Shown here: in pieces, positions 46,410 through 56,577 of the stretch
Numbering within the stretch: the first letter of the stretch is position 1
How the letters are laid out: every line of letters starts with the position of its first letter
DNA from: Geodermatophilus telluris
GTDB lineage: Bacteria > Actinomycetota > Actinomycetes > Mycobacteriales > Geodermatophilaceae
DNA length: 64,000 bases
Assembly: GCF_900102745.1 (NCBI RefSeq)
Contig: NZ_FMZF01000005.1
Coordinates: 186,001 to 250,000, forward strand
Direction of reading: 5' to 3'
The notes under the pieces: model-generated
What the model was told of the DNA's origin: nothing
Database searches by the model: none
What the model saw: the letters and a program-made list of their open reading frames with translations, nothing else
Program-made: the position numbers and the translations under genes

Positions 46410-47291
46410 TCAGGACTGGTCGAAGAACCCGCCCTCGCGGATCTTGGCCTTGTCCTCGGCCGTCACGTCGACGTCCTGCGGGCTGAGCAGGAACACCTTG
46501 GCCGTGACCGGCTCGATGCTACCGCGCAGGCCGAAGATGAGGCCCGCAGCGAAGTCCACCAGCCGCCGCGCGTCGGCGTGGTCGAGCTCGGTGAGGTTCA
46601 TGATGACCGGGCTGCCGTCGCGGAAGGCCTCGCCGATGGCGCGCGCCTCGTTGTAGGTCTTGGGGTGCAGCGTGGTGATCCGGTAGGGCTCCCGCACCGG
46701 GGCGGGGGCCGGCTCGGGGGCGACGGCCACGGGCTCGCGGGCGGCCAGGCCCGCCGCGGCGCCCGCACCGACCGGGCCCAGCCGGGCCGGGCCGACGGAC
46801 GCGGCGGTCACCGGGGCGGCCGGCGGCTGGGCCAGGCCGAGTCGGGTGGCACCGGCGCGGCGCAGCGCGACCGGCTCCGGGTCGGGCGCCGGCGCCAGCT
46901 CCACCCCGCGGCCGCGCTCGCCGGGACGGCCGGCGTCGCGGTCGTCGTCGTAGCGCCGGTCGTCGAGGCGCCGGTCGTCGAGGCGGCGGTCGTCGAGCCG
47001 CCGGTCGTCGCGCCGGTCGTCGTAGCGGTCGTACTCGCCGGCGTAGGAGTCGAAGGAGCCGTGCGGGTCGGAGGTGTAGCGGTCGTCGTAGCGGCCCTCG
47101 TAGCGGCCGGGGCGGCTGTCGAAGCGGTCGCCGTCGAAGCGGTCGCCGTCGAACCGGTCGGCGTCGAAGCGCTCGCCGTCGTAGTGCCCGGCGGGGTCGG
47201 CCTGGCGCGCGTCGTAGCGCCCGTAGGCGCGGGCGTCGTCGTCCTCGACGAGTCCGAGGTAGATGCCCATCTTCCGCATGGCCCCGGCCAT
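46410..47291 (-). CDS. sepF: cell division protein SepF
   Basis: FtsZ membrane anchor, 293 residues. The N-terminal amphipathic helix ([15 protein letters not shown]) binds membrane; the C-terminal SepF core (about 205-293) contains [49 protein letters not shown]. Between them is a disordered linker of about 180 residues, longer than usual, with RFDGD repeats (41-58) and DDRRL repeats (91-115). ATG start with AGGAGG upstream; its A is shared with the yggS stop codon, so the two are coupled. Confidence 0.95.
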   Translation of the reverse strand: MAGAMRKMGIYLGLVEDDDARAYGRYDARQADPAGHYDGERFDADRFDGDRFDGDRFDSRPGRYEGRYDDRYTSDPHGSFDSYAGEYDRYDDRRDDRRLDDRRLDDRRLDDRRYDDDRDAGRPGERGRGVELAPAPDPEPVALRRAGATRLGLAQPPAAPVTAASVGPARLGPVGAGAAAGLAAREPVAVAPEPAPAPVREPYRITTLHPKTYNEARAIGEAFRDGSPVIMNLTELDHADARRLVDFAAGLIFGLRGSIEPVTAKVFLLSPQDVDVTAEDKAKIREGGFFDQS

Positions 47292-48040
47292 CAGACCTCC
47301 TCCGCGGACCCCTCCGGTGGGACCCCTGTGACTGGTGTGACTCGGGGCGAGGTTAGGGGTCGCGAGCCGAACAGCGCGGTTCCGACACGCACGAGCGTGG
47401 CGCCGGCCGCGATCGCCTCCTCGAGGTCGCCGCTCATCCCGGCCGAGACCTCGCGCGCGGCGGGGTGGTCGGCGCGCAGCCGCTCGGCCAGGGCGGCGAG
47501 GCGGGCGAAGGCGGGCCCGGGCTCCTCGTCGCGGGGGGCGACCGCCATGAGACCGCGCAGCCGCAGCCCGGGCAGGCCGGCGACGGCGTCGGCGAGGGCG
47601 GGGACGTCGGCCGGGGCGGCGCCGCCGCGCTCGGCCAGCTCCCCCGCGGCGCCGCCGAGGTCGACCTGGACGAAGACGTCGACCGGGTGGCCGCGCTCCT
47701 CCCCCGCTCGCGACAGCGCCCGCGCCAGCGACGACCGGTCGAGCGAGTGGACGACGGCGCCGGTGCGCGCCACGGCGGCGGCCTTGTTGCGCTGCAGCTG
47801 GCCGACGAAGTGCCACTCGAGGGGCAGGTCGGCGAGCTCGGCGGCCTTGGCGGTGAGCTCCTGGGCGCGGTTCTCGCCGAACGCGGCCTGCCCGAGGGCG
47901 GCCAGCGCGCGGACGTCGTCGGCCGGCCAGGTCTTGCTCACCGCCAGCAGCCCGACCGACGCCGGGTCGCGGCCGGCGGCGCGGGCGGCCGCCGCGATGC
48001 GCTCGCGGACGGCGCGGAGCCGGTCGGCCGGTGAGGTCAC
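47291..48040 (-). CDS. YggS/PLPBP pyridoxal phosphate homeostasis protein
   Basis: A 249-residue PLP-binding alanine-racemase-fold protein without known catalysis that keeps PLP and amino acid pools balanced. The PLP Lys is in [13 protein letters not shown]; also seen are [72 protein letters not shown]. Encoded between pgeF and sepF as usual in Actinobacteria and Firmicutes. Confidence 0.95.
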   Translation of the reverse strand: MTSPADRLRAVRERIAAAARAAGRDPASVGLLAVSKTWPADDVRALAALGQAAFGENRAQELTAKAAELADLPLEWHFVGQLQRNKAAAVARTGAVVHSLDRSSLARALSRAGEERGHPVDVFVQVDLGGAAGELAERGGAAPADVPALADAVAGLPGLRLRGLMAVAPRDEEPGPAFARLAALAERLRADHPAAREVSAGMSGDLEEAIAAGATLVRVGTALFGSRPLTSPRVTPVTGVPPEGSAEEV

Positions 48041-48058
48041 CCCGCGATCATGGCGCGC

Positions 48059-48760
48059 TCAGCCCAGCCAGGTGACGCCGGCCTGGCGGCCGGTGACGCC
48101 GTCGCGGCGGTGGCTGAACAACCGCCGGTCCTCGACGGTGCAGCGCGGGTCGTGCACCACCTGCGCCACCCCGGCGCGGGTCACCAGCTCCGCGAGCCCG
48201 GCGCGCAGGTCCAGCCCCGGCGTCCCCCTGCGGGTGCGGACGGCGGCCGCCGGCGCCACCCGCGCCACCTCGGCCTGCATGGCCCGGGGCACCTCGTAGC
48301 AGGCGCCGCACACGGCCGGGCCGAGCAGCGCGGTGGTGTCGGCGGGGCGGCTGCCCAGGCGCCCCATGGCGGCGAGCGTGGCGGGCACGACGCCGGCCCG
48401 CACGCCCTCCCGGCCGGCGTGCACGGCCGCGACCACCCCGGCGACCGGGTCGGCGAGGAGCACGGGCACGCAGTCGGCGACCAGCACGCACAGCACCAGA
48501 CCGGGCGTGCGGGTGACGACGGCGTCGGTGGCCGGGAGGGGGCCGTCGACCGGCCCGTCGACGACGGCGACGCCGGTGCCGTGGACCTGGTCCATCCAGA
48601 CCAGCCGGTCGCCGGGCACGCCGAGCTCGCGGGCCAGCCGGGCGCGGTTGGCGGCGACGTCCGCCGGGTCGTCACCGACGTGCCCGCCCAGGTTGAACGC
48701 GTCGTAGGGCGGCCGCGACGAGCCGCCCCGCCGGTCGGTGACGACCCGTCGGGGTCGCAC
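48059..48760 (-). CDS. pgeF: PgeF/YfiH-type multicopper (laccase-domain) protein
   Basis: About 233 residues of the YfiH/DUF152 family; E. coli PgeF edits wrong amino acids in peptidoglycan precursors, and purine nucleoside activity is reported for relatives. Metal/active-site residues are visible: NLGGHVGDDP, WMDQVHGTGV, VLVADCVPVLLADP with the Cys, and AAVHAGREGVRAG with the His. GTG 48760 is chosen because longer starts run into repeat copy 3. Downstream neighbour of ftsZ, a conserved order. Confidence 0.92.
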   Translation of the reverse strand: MRPRRVVTDRRGGSSRPPYDAFNLGGHVGDDPADVAANRARLARELGVPGDRLVWMDQVHGTGVAVVDGPVDGPLPATDAVVTRTPGLVLCVLVADCVPVLLADPVAGVVAAVHAGREGVRAGVVPATLAAMGRLGSRPADTTALLGPAVCGACYEVPRAMQAEVARVAPAAAVRTRRGTPGLDLRAGLAELVTRAGVAQVVHDPRCTVEDRRLFSHRRDGVTGRQAGVTWLG

Positions 48761-48791
48761 CGCCGGCGAGGCGGGCGAGGCACTGGAACGG

Positions 48792-48843
48792 CCCCCGTGC
48801 AGGGGCCCGCCCCGAGCGGAGCGAGGGGTGGGGGGCACGGGGG
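48792..48843. repeat. dispersed GC palindrome, copy 3 (inverted)
   Basis: On the minus strand it shows the same core as the copies at 34691 and 45152. The outer arms are CCCCCGTGC (48792-48800) and GCACGGGGG (48835-48843), again complementary but different in sequence. It fills the ftsZ-pgeF gap, 9 bases after the ftsZ stop. Confidence 0.75.
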
Positions 48844-48851
48844 TCCTTCTC

Positions 48852-50126
48852 CTACTGGCGGAGGAACTCCGGGATGTCGAGCTCCTCCTCGAAGTCCTCG
48901 TTGCCGAGCGGACGACGACCGGCGGCCGGGGCGGCCGAGCCGGTGCCCGCGGCGGCGTTGTGCACCGGCGGCAGCGGCGGGACGGTGAGGCCGCCCTGCG
49001 GAGCGGGCCGGACCGGGGCCGGGGCGGCCGGCGCCGGGGGCACCTGGCCGACCAGCCGCTCGCCGGTGGCGCGCGGCAGGCTCGGGCTCGACGGCAGCGA
49101 CGGCGGCTGGGCGACGCGCGGCGGCGCCGGCGGGGCGGCCGGGACCGCGGCCACGCCGCCCTCCTTGCGGGCCGAGGGGCGGCCGCCGTCGAAGCCGGCG
49201 GCGATGACGGTCACCCGGACCTCGTCGCCGAGGGCGTCGTCGATGACCGCACCGAAGATGATGTTGGCGTCGGCGTGCGCGGCGTCGGAGACGAGCGAGG
49301 CGGCCTCGTTGATCTCGAACAGGCCGAGGTCGGAGCCACCGGAGATCGACAGCAGCACGCCGTGGGCGCCCTCCATCGAGGCCTCCAGCAGCGGGCTGGC
49401 GATCGCCTGCTCGGCGGCCAGCAGCGCCCGGTTGTCGCCCCGCGCGCTGCCGATGCCCATGAGCGCCGAGCCCGCGCCGGACATGACCGACTTGACGTCG
49501 GCGAAGTCCAGGTTGATGAGGCCCGGGGTGGTGATCAGGTCGGTGATGCCCTGGACACCGGAGAGCAGGACCTGGTCGGCGGTCCGGAAGGCGTCCATGA
49601 CGCTGACGTTGCGGTCACCGAGCTGCAGCAGCCGGTCGTTGGGGATGACGATGAGCGTGTCGCACTCGTTGCGCAGCTCCTCGATCCCCGACTCGGCCTG
49701 CACCGCGCGGCGCTTGCCCTCGAAGGAGAACGGCCGGGTGACCACACCGATGGTCAGCGCGCCCAACTTGCGGGCGATCGAGGCCACGACGGGCGCGCCG
49801 CCGGTGCCGGTGCCGCCGCCCTCGCCCGCGGTCACGAAGACCATGTCGGCGCCCTTGAGCACCTCCTCGATCTCCTCGCGGTGGTCCTCGGCGGCCTGGC
49901 GGCCGACGTCGGGCTGGGCGCCGGCGCCCAGGCCGCGGGTGAGCTCGCGGCCGACGTCGAGCTTGACGTCGGCGTCGCTCATCAGCAGCGCCTGCGCATC
50001 GGTGTTGATGGCGATGAACTCGACGCCCTTCAGACCGACCTCGATCATCCGGTTGACCGCGTTCACGCCACCGCCGCCGATGCCGACGACCTTGATGACC
50101 GCGAGGTAGTTGTGCGGAGGTGTCAT
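48852..50126 (-). CDS. ftsZ: cell division GTPase FtsZ
   Basis: Tubulin-like GTPase of 424 residues that forms the Z ring. Seen: [18 protein letters not shown], the tubulin signature [49 protein letters not shown] with the T7-loop catalytic acidic residues, and a C-terminal conserved peptide DIPEFLRQ that binds partners such as SepF. A Pro/Ala linker joins core and tail. ATG start with GGGAG six bases upstream. Its own AT-rich promoter-like island lies upstream. Confidence 0.98.
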   Translation of the reverse strand: MTPPHNYLAVIKVVGIGGGGVNAVNRMIEVGLKGVEFIAINTDAQALLMSDADVKLDVGRELTRGLGAGAQPDVGRQAAEDHREEIEEVLKGADMVFVTAGEGGGTGTGGAPVVASIARKLGALTIGVVTRPFSFEGKRRAVQAESGIEELRNECDTLIVIPNDRLLQLGDRNVSVMDAFRTADQVLLSGVQGITDLITTPGLINLDFADVKSVMSGAGSALMGIGSARGDNRALLAAEQAIASPLLEASMEGAHGVLLSISGGSDLGLFEINEAASLVSDAAHADANIIFGAVIDDALGDEVRVTVIAAGFDGGRPSARKEGGVAAVPAAPPAPPRVAQPPSLPSSPSLPRATGERLVGQVPPAPAAPAPVRPAPQGGLTVPPLPPVHNAAAGTGSAAPAAGRRPLGNEDFEEELDIPEFLRQ

Positions 50127-50528
50127 GTGGGGCTCCCGACCTCGACCCTCATCCTCAAGTAAAGCCTTATAGTTATGTCAACTGGGTCGACGCGCACGAA
50201 GTTAGGTGGGCGTTCGCGGGGCCTACAAGCACCCTCCCCGGTCCGGCGTGTCGCAGGAGCCGAACACCACGGATCTCCAACGACCCGCTGGTCACATCTA
50301 CACCACGGTCGGTGACGACCCGCCTGTCCCGAGCCTCAGGTCCGGGTCGAGACCTGCTCCCGGCGACGTCGTGCGGAACTCACCAGGTCATCTGCCGTGT
50401 CGGGCGTGTCGCGTCGGTGGGCGTGTCGGCGGAGGGCGCCGTCACAGCGGTGCGCGCCCGCCTCGACACGCACGGCGACGAACCCGGGGACGAACCCGGG
50501 GACGAACCCGGCGCCGGCCGGAGGGTCC
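50127..50528 (-). promoter_or_regulatory. ftsZ upstream region with AT-rich promoter-like island
   Basis: A 402-base gap between ftsQ and ftsZ. On the minus strand TTGACA (50181-50176) and TATAAG (50171-50166) lie in an unusually AT-rich stretch (about 50150-50190), followed by CTTGAGGATGAGGG, similar to ftsZ leaders of other Actinobacteria. The spacing of the two hexamers is too short for one standard promoter, so overlapping promoters are likely. Next to the ftsQ stop is a 12-base unit, GACGAACCCGGG, repeated three times (50477-50512, last copy one mismatch). Confidence 0.6.
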
Positions 50529-51317
50529 TCAGCGCAGGACGACGGCGCCGGGCGCGCTGACGTCGATCGTCCCCGCCGGCTCGAGCCCCCCGGAGGAGAG
50601 CTGGGCGAGCAGCGCGACGAGCGCGTCGGACTTGCCGGTGGCGTCGTCGGCCCCGCCCCACACCACGGTGGTGCCGTCGGCGAGGGTCAGCGTGACGTCC
50701 TCACCGGAGGTCGCCGAGGCCGCCGCCACCTCGCCGCGCACGTCGGCCGGCAGCGAGACCAGCGCGCCCAGCGCCGCGCGGGTGGCCGGGTCGTCGGGGC
50801 CGGGGTCGGCGACGTCGAGCGGGACGACGCCCGCGGGCGCCTCGCCGGTGACCGTGTCGAACAGGACTCCCCCGGCGTCGACCAGGGCGCGGGTGCCGGT
50901 CTGCTCGACGACGGCGACCGGTCGCCGCTCGACCACCGTGACGACGACGCTGCGCGGCCACCCCCGGGTGACCTCGACGGAGGCGACCTGGGGCAGCCGG
51001 GCGACGCGCTCGGCGGCGGCGTCGACGTCGACCCGCAGCAGCGGCGTCCCGTCGGGCACACCGGCCGCGGTGCGCACCTGCTCGGCGGTCAGCGTGGTGG
51101 CGCCGTCGACCCGGACCGCGTGGACGGCCAGCAGCGGGCTGGCCCACACCGCCCACCACAGCGCGGCGACCGCCGCGACGGCCAGGGCCGCGCGCACCAG
51201 CCGCCGGCGGCGCCGCTCGGCGGGGGTGTCGGGCCGCCGGCGGCGGCGCGCCGGCCGGACGACCTCCGCCGGGACCGCGCGCTCCCGATCGGCGGTCGTG
51301 CGGCCGGTGCGGCTCAC
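50529..51317 (-). CDS. ftsQ: divisome protein FtsQ/DivIB
   Basis: A bitopic divisome protein of 262 residues: a basic cytoplasmic N-terminus, one transmembrane helix (ALAVAAVAALWWAVWASPLLAV), a POTRA domain (VHAVRVDGATTLTAEQVRTAAGV ... PLLRVDVDAAAERVARLPQVASVEVTRGWPRSVVVTVVERRPVAVV) and a beta domain with ALVDAGGVLFDTV. It links FtsL/FtsB and FtsI/FtsW. GTG start overlapping the murC stop (GTGA). Confidence 0.95.
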   Translation of the reverse strand: MSRTGRTTADRERAVPAEVVRPARRRRRPDTPAERRRRRLVRAALAVAAVAALWWAVWASPLLAVHAVRVDGATTLTAEQVRTAAGVPDGTPLLRVDVDAAAERVARLPQVASVEVTRGWPRSVVVTVVERRPVAVVEQTGTRALVDAGGVLFDTVTGEAPAGVVPLDVADPGPDDPATRAALGALVSLPADVRGEVAAASATSGEDVTLTLADGTTVVWGGADDATGKSDALVALLAQLSSGGLEPAGTIDVSAPGAVVLR

Positions 51318-52783
51318 CGGTCGGGGTCGGCGCAGCCGCCGCCGGTCCCGCCGCCGTCCCCGGTGCCGGTGCCGGCGAGGGCGGTGAGCACCTCGGGGCC
51401 GAGCATGGAGACGTTGCCGGCGCCCATGGTGATCACCAGGTCGCCGGGGCGGGCCCGGGCGGCCAGGGCCGGGGCGGCCGCCGACCAGGAGGGCTCGAAG
51501 TGCACCTGCTCGGCCGGCAGCGGCACCGCGTCGGCGACCATCGCGCCGGTGACGCCGGGGACGGGGTCCTCGCGGGCGCCGTAGACGTCCATCACCACGA
51601 CCTCGTCGGCCAGGCCCAGCGCCTCGCCGAAGGCGGCCGCGAACTCGCGGGTGCGGCTGTAGAGGTGCGGCTGGAAGGCCACCACCACGCGGCCGCCGCC
51701 GGCCACCGCGCGCGCCGCGTGCAGCTGGGCGGTCACCTCGGTGGGGTGGTGGGCGTAGTCGTCGTAGACGCGCACGCCCGCGGCGGTGCCCTTGAGCTCG
51801 AAGCGGCGGTGCACCCCGCCGAAGCGCTCCAGCCCCGCCACCAGCCCGGCGGCGGGCAGGCCCAGCTCGAGCCCGGCCAGCAGCGCCGCGGCGCTGTTGC
51901 GGGCCATGTGCTCACCCGGCACCCGGATGCGCACCCGGCCGAGCTCCGTGCCGTCGAGGACGGCGGTCCAGCTGGTCGCGTCCTGGCCGACCTCGAGGTC
52001 GACCAGCCGCAGGTCGGCGTCCGCCGCGGTGCCGTAGGTGCGCACCTGCGCCGGCGTGGGGACGTCGCGCAGCCGCGCCGAGCCGGGGTCGTCGGCGCAC
52101 AGCACGACGAAGCCCGCGGGGTCGACGGTCTGCAGGAACCGGTCGAAGGCCGCCTCGACCGCGGCCAGGTCGCCGTAGTTGTCCAGGTGGTCGGCCTCGA
52201 CGTTGGTGACGATGCCCCCGTACGGCGCCAGCAGCAGGAAGGAGCGGTCGCTCTCGTCGGCCTCGGCGACGAAGACGTCGCCCTCCCCCGCGTGCGCGTT
52301 GCTGCCGGACTCGTTGAGGTCGCCGCCGATGGCGAAGGAGGCGTCGACGCCGCAGGCCTGCACGGCCACGGTGAGCATCGAGGTGGTCGACGTCTTGCCG
52401 TGCGTGCCGGCGACGGCGACGCTGCGCCGCCCGGCCATCACCGCGGCCAGGGCCACCGCCCGGGGCAGCACCCGCAGGCCGCGCGCGCGGGCCGCGGCGA
52501 GCTCGGGGTTGTCCTCGCGGATGGCCGAGGACACCACCACGGTGTCGGCGTCGCCGAGGTGCGCGGCGTCGTGACCGAGCTCCACCCGGGCGCCCAGCGC
52601 CCGCAGCGCCAGCAGGGTCGGGGTGTCGCGGCGGTCGCTGCCCGACACCGCCACCCCGCGGGCCAGCAGGATGCGCGCGATGCCGCTCATCCCGGCACCG
52701 CCGATCCCGACGAAGTGCACCGCGCCGAGCTCCTCCAGCGCGGGCACCGGGTCGGTCCACGCGGCGGTCGCGTCAGCGGTCAC
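51314..52783 (-). CDS. murC: UDP-MurNAc-L-alanine ligase MurC
   Basis: Adds the first residue, L-Ala, to UDP-MurNAc using ATP; 489 residues. Domains: UDP-binding [19 protein letters not shown] at the N-terminus, the ATP loop [26 protein letters not shown] and [12 protein letters not shown] in the central domain, and [11 protein letters not shown] plus [12 protein letters not shown] in the third. GTG start overlapping the murG end by 11 bases. The next ligase in the pathway, MurD, is not encoded in the cluster. Confidence 0.97.
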   Translation of the reverse strand: MTADATAAWTDPVPALEELGAVHFVGIGGAGMSGIARILLARGVAVSGSDRRDTPTLLALRALGARVELGHDAAHLGDADTVVVSSAIREDNPELAAARARGLRVLPRAVALAAVMAGRRSVAVAGTHGKTSTTSMLTVAVQACGVDASFAIGGDLNESGSNAHAGEGDVFVAEADESDRSFLLLAPYGGIVTNVEADHLDNYGDLAAVEAAFDRFLQTVDPAGFVVLCADDPGSARLRDVPTPAQVRTYGTAADADLRLVDLEVGQDATSWTAVLDGTELGRVRIRVPGEHMARNSAAALLAGLELGLPAAGLVAGLERFGGVHRRFELKGTAAGVRVYDDYAHHPTEVTAQLHAARAVAGGGRVVVAFQPHLYSRTREFAAAFGEALGLADEVVVMDVYGAREDPVPGVTGAMVADAVPLPAEQVHFEPSWSAAAPALAARARPGDLVITMGAGNVSMLGPEVLTALAGTGTGDGGGTGGGCADPDR

Positions 52784-53906
52784 CGGTCGCCACCTCCAGG
52801 ACGATGTCGGCCAGCCGGTCGTCGGCGTCGGGGACGCCGGCCGCGGCGGCGTGCGCGGCGTACCCGGCCAGGGCTGCGGGGTCGGTGAGCAGCGGGACCA
52901 GGGTCGACCCGATCCACGCCGCGGACAGGTCGGCGTCGTCGACCAGGAACGCGCCGCCGGCCTCGACCACCGGCAGCGCGTTGCGCCGCTGCTCGCCGTT
53001 GCCGATGGGCAGCGGCACGAACGCCGCGGGCAGCCCGACGGCCGAGAGCTCGGCCACGGTGACCGCCCCGGAGCGGCACAGCGCCAGGTCGGCGGCGGCG
53101 TAGGCGAGGTCCATCCGCTCCAGGTAGTCGACGACGACGTAGGGGGCCGCGCCCGCCGGGCGGGGCGGCACGGTGACGTCGGTGTTCTTCGGGCCGCGGG
53201 CGTGCAGCACCTGCACGCCCGCGGCCGTGAGCGCGTCGGCCGCGGCGACGGCGGCCCGGTTGAGCGACGCGGCGCCCTGCGACCCGCCGAAGACCAGCAG
53301 GGTGGGCCGGTCGGCGTCCAGGCCGAAGGTGGCCCGGGCCTCGGCGCGGCGGGCGGCGCGGTCGAGGGTGGTGATCGAGGCGCGCAGCGGCATGCCCACG
53401 TGCTCCCCGCGGTGCAGCGGCGTGCCGGGCACGGTGACCGCGACCCGCGCAGCGATGCGGGCGCCGACCCGGTTGGCCAGGCCCGGCAGCGCGTTCTGCT
53501 CGTGCACCACGACCGGCACCCCCGCCCGGCGCGCGGCGAGGTAGGCCGGCAGCGCGACGTAGCCGCCGAACCCGACGACGACCTCCGCGCCGACCTCGTC
53601 GAGCAGCGCGCGGGTCTCGGCGACCGAGCGGCGCACCCGGCCGGGCACCCGCAGGAGGTCGAGCGTGGGCCGGCGCGGCAGCGGCACCGGCGGGATCAGC
53701 CGCAGGTCGTAGCCGCGCGCGGGCACCAGCCGGGTCTCCATGCCGCGGGCCGTGCCCAGGCAGGTGATCCGCACTCCGGCGTCGCGGCGGCGCAGCGCGT
53801 CGGCCAGCGCGAGCATCGGCTCGATGTGCCCGCCGGTGCCCCCGCCGGCGAGCACGACGCTGCGCACTCCCCCGGGCACGCCCTCCGGCGCTCCCCCGGC
53901 GGTCAC
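52773..53906 (-). CDS. murG: lipid II-forming GlcNAc transferase MurG
   Basis: GT28 glycosyltransferase, 377 residues, that adds GlcNAc to lipid I on the inner membrane face. Motifs: [65 protein letters not shown] and the nucleotide-binding [28 protein letters not shown]. The GTG start overlaps the ftsW stop (GTGA) and gives about 14 extra residues before the first strand. Confidence 0.97.
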   Translation of the reverse strand: MTAGGAPEGVPGGVRSVVLAGGGTGGHIEPMLALADALRRRDAGVRITCLGTARGMETRLVPARGYDLRLIPPVPLPRRPTLDLLRVPGRVRRSVAETRALLDEVGAEVVVGFGGYVALPAYLAARRAGVPVVVHEQNALPGLANRVGARIAARVAVTVPGTPLHRGEHVGMPLRASITTLDRAARRAEARATFGLDADRPTLLVFGGSQGAASLNRAAVAAADALTAAGVQVLHARGPKNTDVTVPPRPAGAAPYVVVDYLERMDLAYAAADLALCRSGAVTVAELSAVGLPAAFVPLPIGNGEQRRNALPVVEAGGAFLVDDADLSAAWIGSTLVPLLTDPAALAGYAAHAAAAGVPDADDRLADIVLEVATGDR

Positions 53907-55414
53907 CGGGACCGCCCCGGGCGGTCGGCGGGGCGGGCCGGCACGCGGTCGCGGTCGGGACGGCGGGCCGGCGGCGGGACGGCGCGCCGGTCGGACCGGT
54001 CGGGCCGGGGCGCCTCGGCGGGCCGGCGGACGGGGTGGGCGTCGACCGGGCGCCGCGGCGACGCGCCGGCGCGGGCCGCGGGGGCGCCGTCCCGGCGCTC
54101 GGGGCGGCCGGGGCGCGACCGGCGGGGCCGGACGGGGTCGACGGCGTGCTCGGGCACCGGCAGCAGCCAGCGGGCCAGGCGGCCGCGCTCGGTGCGCCGG
54201 GCGTGCTCGATGGCCTCGGGCTCGGACCGTGCGAAGCGGATGAGGATCCCCACGATGAACAGGGTGAGCACCAGCGAGGTGCCACCGGCGGACACGAGCG
54301 GCAGGGTGACGCCGGTGACCGGGAGGAGACCGACGACGTACCCCATGTTCATGGCCGCCTGGCCGACCAGCCACACGGTGATGGCGACGCTGGCCAGCGA
54401 GACGAAGCGGTCGGCCGCGCGGCGGGCGATCCGGAAGCCGGCGTAGGCCAGCACGGCGTAGAGGGTGACCACCACCAGGCAGCCGAGGAAGCCCAGCTCC
54501 TCGCCGATGATCGCGAAGATGTAGTCCGACTCCGCCTCGGGCAGCAGGTTCCACTTCATGGCGCTGTTGCCCAGCCCGACGCCCCACAGCCCGCCGGTGG
54601 CCAGCGCGTAAAAGCCGCGGATGGCCTGGAAGCCGGTGTCGGTGGGGTCGGCGAAGGGGTCCATGAACGCGGTGATGCGCTCCAGCCGGTAGGGCGCGGC
54701 CATGACCAGCAGGACGACGGCGGTGACGGCGGAGGCGAAGGCGATCGCCCAGACCCGCCACGGCGCGCCCCCGGCCCACAGCAGCCCGCCGACGACCAGC
54801 AGCAGGCTGACCACGGCCCCGAAGTCGGGCTCGCGGATCAGCAGGACCGACAGCAGGAGGAACACCGGGACGAGCGGGACCAGCAGCGTCCGGACCGTCA
54901 GCGACCGGCCGCGCAGGGCGAGCACGTGCGCGCCCCACAGGGCGACGACGAGCTTGGACAGCTCCGAGGGCTGGAAGTCGGTGAACCCGAGGCTGATCCA
55001 GGCCCGCGAGCCGTTGTAGGCCACGCCGACGCCGGGGACGAGCACCGCCACCAGCAGCAGGGTCACGACGACGAGCGCGATCGGCGACCAGCGCCGCAGC
55101 AGCCCGGTCGGCAGGCGCACCGCGACACCGAGCGCGACCAGGCCCAGCGCGGCGAAGACCAGCTGGTCCAGGCCCGGCTTCCAGGCCGGCTCGTCGTTGA
55201 GCGCGGCCTCGATCGCCGAGGCCGAGAACACCATGACCAGGCCGATGGCCAGCAGCAGGCCGGCCGCGCCGATGACCAGGTGGCAGCTGGTCATCGGGCC
55301 GTCGAGCCAGGCCGGCCCGCGCAGCCGGGGCCGGGCGCCGGCGGCCCCGGTGCGGGCGGCGCGGCCGGTGGTGCGTCGGGTGCCGCCACGGGACGGAGCG
55401 GTCCGGCTGTCCAT
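53903..55414 (-). CDS. ftsW: SEDS peptidoglycan polymerase FtsW
   Basis: A ten-helix SEDS glycosyltransferase of 503 residues that polymerises lipid II together with FtsI. Seen: [80 protein letters not shown] and [16 protein letters not shown]. An Arg/Pro-rich cytoplasmic C-terminal tail of about 110 residues is long for the family. ATG 55414 is the first proper start in frame. It follows mraY by 83 bases, where murD would normally be. Confidence 0.96.
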   Translation of the reverse strand: MDSRTAPSRGGTRRTTGRAARTGAAGARPRLRGPAWLDGPMTSCHLVIGAAGLLLAIGLVMVFSASAIEAALNDEPAWKPGLDQLVFAALGLVALGVAVRLPTGLLRRWSPIALVVVTLLLVAVLVPGVGVAYNGSRAWISLGFTDFQPSELSKLVVALWGAHVLALRGRSLTVRTLLVPLVPVFLLLSVLLIREPDFGAVVSLLLVVGGLLWAGGAPWRVWAIAFASAVTAVVLLVMAAPYRLERITAFMDPFADPTDTGFQAIRGFYALATGGLWGVGLGNSAMKWNLLPEAESDYIFAIIGEELGFLGCLVVVTLYAVLAYAGFRIARRAADRFVSLASVAITVWLVGQAAMNMGYVVGLLPVTGVTLPLVSAGGTSLVLTLFIVGILIRFARSEPEAIEHARRTERGRLARWLLPVPEHAVDPVRPRRSRPGRPERRDGAPAARAGASPRRPVDAHPVRRPAEAPRPDRSDRRAVPPPARRPDRDRVPARPADRPGRSR

Positions 55415-55497
55415 CCGGCCATCGTCGCCGCTGACCGGCCCTCGCCCCTGCAGCAACCGCGCGTGTCGCGCCCGGCGCTCGGGGGCCGGACCGCCGT

Positions 55498-56577
55498 TCA
55501 CAGGCCGGTGACGGACAGCCAGTCGGCGTAGAACAGGCCCAGGCCGAAGGCCACCGCCATCCCGGTGACCAGCCAGAACCGGACGATGACGGTGTTCTCC
55601 GCCCAGCCGGCCAGCTCGAAGTGGTGGTGCAGCGGGGCCATCCGGAACACCCGGCGGCGGGTGGCGCGGAAGAAGGCGACCTGGATGACGACCGAGAGGG
55701 TGACGGCGACGAACAGCCCGCCGAGGACGACGAGCAGCAGCTCGGTGCGGGTGACGATGGCGAGGCCCGCCATGAGGCCGCCCAGCGCCAGCGACCCGGT
55801 GTCGCCCATGAAGATCCGCGCCGGGCTGGTGTTCCACCAGAGGAAGCCCAGGCAGGCGCCCATGGCCGCGGCCGCGACCAGCGTGACGTCGAGCGGGTCG
55901 CGCACCTGGTAGCAGCCGTCGACCGCGGTGGCGGCGCAGTCGTGGGTGAACTGCCAGAAGCTCATCACCACGTAGGCGCCGAAGACCATCGCCGAGCAGC
56001 CCGCCGCCAGCCCGTCGAGGCCGTCGGTGAGGTTGACGGCGTTGGAGAACCCGGCGATGAACAGGTAGGCCAGGACGACGAAGCCGATCGCGCTGACGAA
56101 CAGCGGCTGGATGTCGCGGACGTAGGAGACGAACTCCGACGCCGGCGTCACCCCGGCCTCGTCGGGGAAGTTCAGCGCCAGGACGGCGAAGCCCACACCC
56201 ACGACGAGCTGGCCGACCAGCTTGGCCGTCTTGTTCAGCCCGAGGCTGCGGCGGTGCCGGATCTTGAGGTAGTCGTCGAGGAAGCCGACGGTGCCCAGGC
56301 CCACCATGAGGAACAGCAGCAGCAGCCCGGTGGCGGTGACCCCCCGGCCGGGCTGGTTGATGACGAACAGGTGGGCCAGCAGGTAGCCGCCGACGGTCGC
56401 GCCCACGATGACGGTGCCGCCCATGGTGGGCGTGCCCTTCTTCGACAGGTGCGACTCGGGGCCGTCGTCCCGGATCTCCTGGCCGAAGCCGCGGCGCCGG
56501 AAGGCGCGCACGGCCAGCGGCGTGCAGAGGATCGAGATGATCAGCCCGAACGACGCGGCGACGAGGACGGACTTCAC
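55498..56577 (-). CDS. mraY: phospho-MurNAc-pentapeptide transferase MraY
   Basis: Ten-helix enzyme of 359 residues forming lipid I from UDP-MurNAc-pentapeptide and undecaprenyl phosphate. Conserved: [30 protein letters not shown] with the Asp pair, [28 protein letters not shown] and [15 protein letters not shown] start overlapping the murF stop (GTGA). Confidence 0.98.
   Translation of the reverse strand: MKSVLVAASFGLIISILCTPLAVRAFRRRGFGQEIRDDGPESHLSKKGTPTMGGTVIVGATVGGYLLAHLFVINQPGRGVTATGLLLLFLMVGLGTVGFLDDYLKIRHRRSLGLNKTAKLVGQLVVGVGFAVLALNFPDEAGVTPASEFVSYVRDIQPLFVSAIGFVVLAYLFIAGFSNAVNLTDGLDGLAAGCSAMVFGAYVVMSFWQFTHDCAATAVDGCYQVRDPLDVTLVAAAAMGACLGFLWWNTSPARIFMGDTGSLALGGLMAGLAIVTRTELLLVVLGGLFVAVTLSVVIQVAFFRATRRRVFRMAPLHHHFELAGWAENTVIVRFWLVTGMAVAFGLGLFYADWLSVTGL

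Noticed and set aside
46947..47185. CRISPR-like periodic repeats
   Set aside because: The 15-base repeats are in frame within sepF and code for DDRRL and RFDGD units without unique spacers.
48761..48838. Extended N-terminus of pgeF from the GTG at 48838
   Set aside because: The extra 26 codons fall in repeat copy 3 and are not protein-like; GTG 48760 fits the family N-terminus better.
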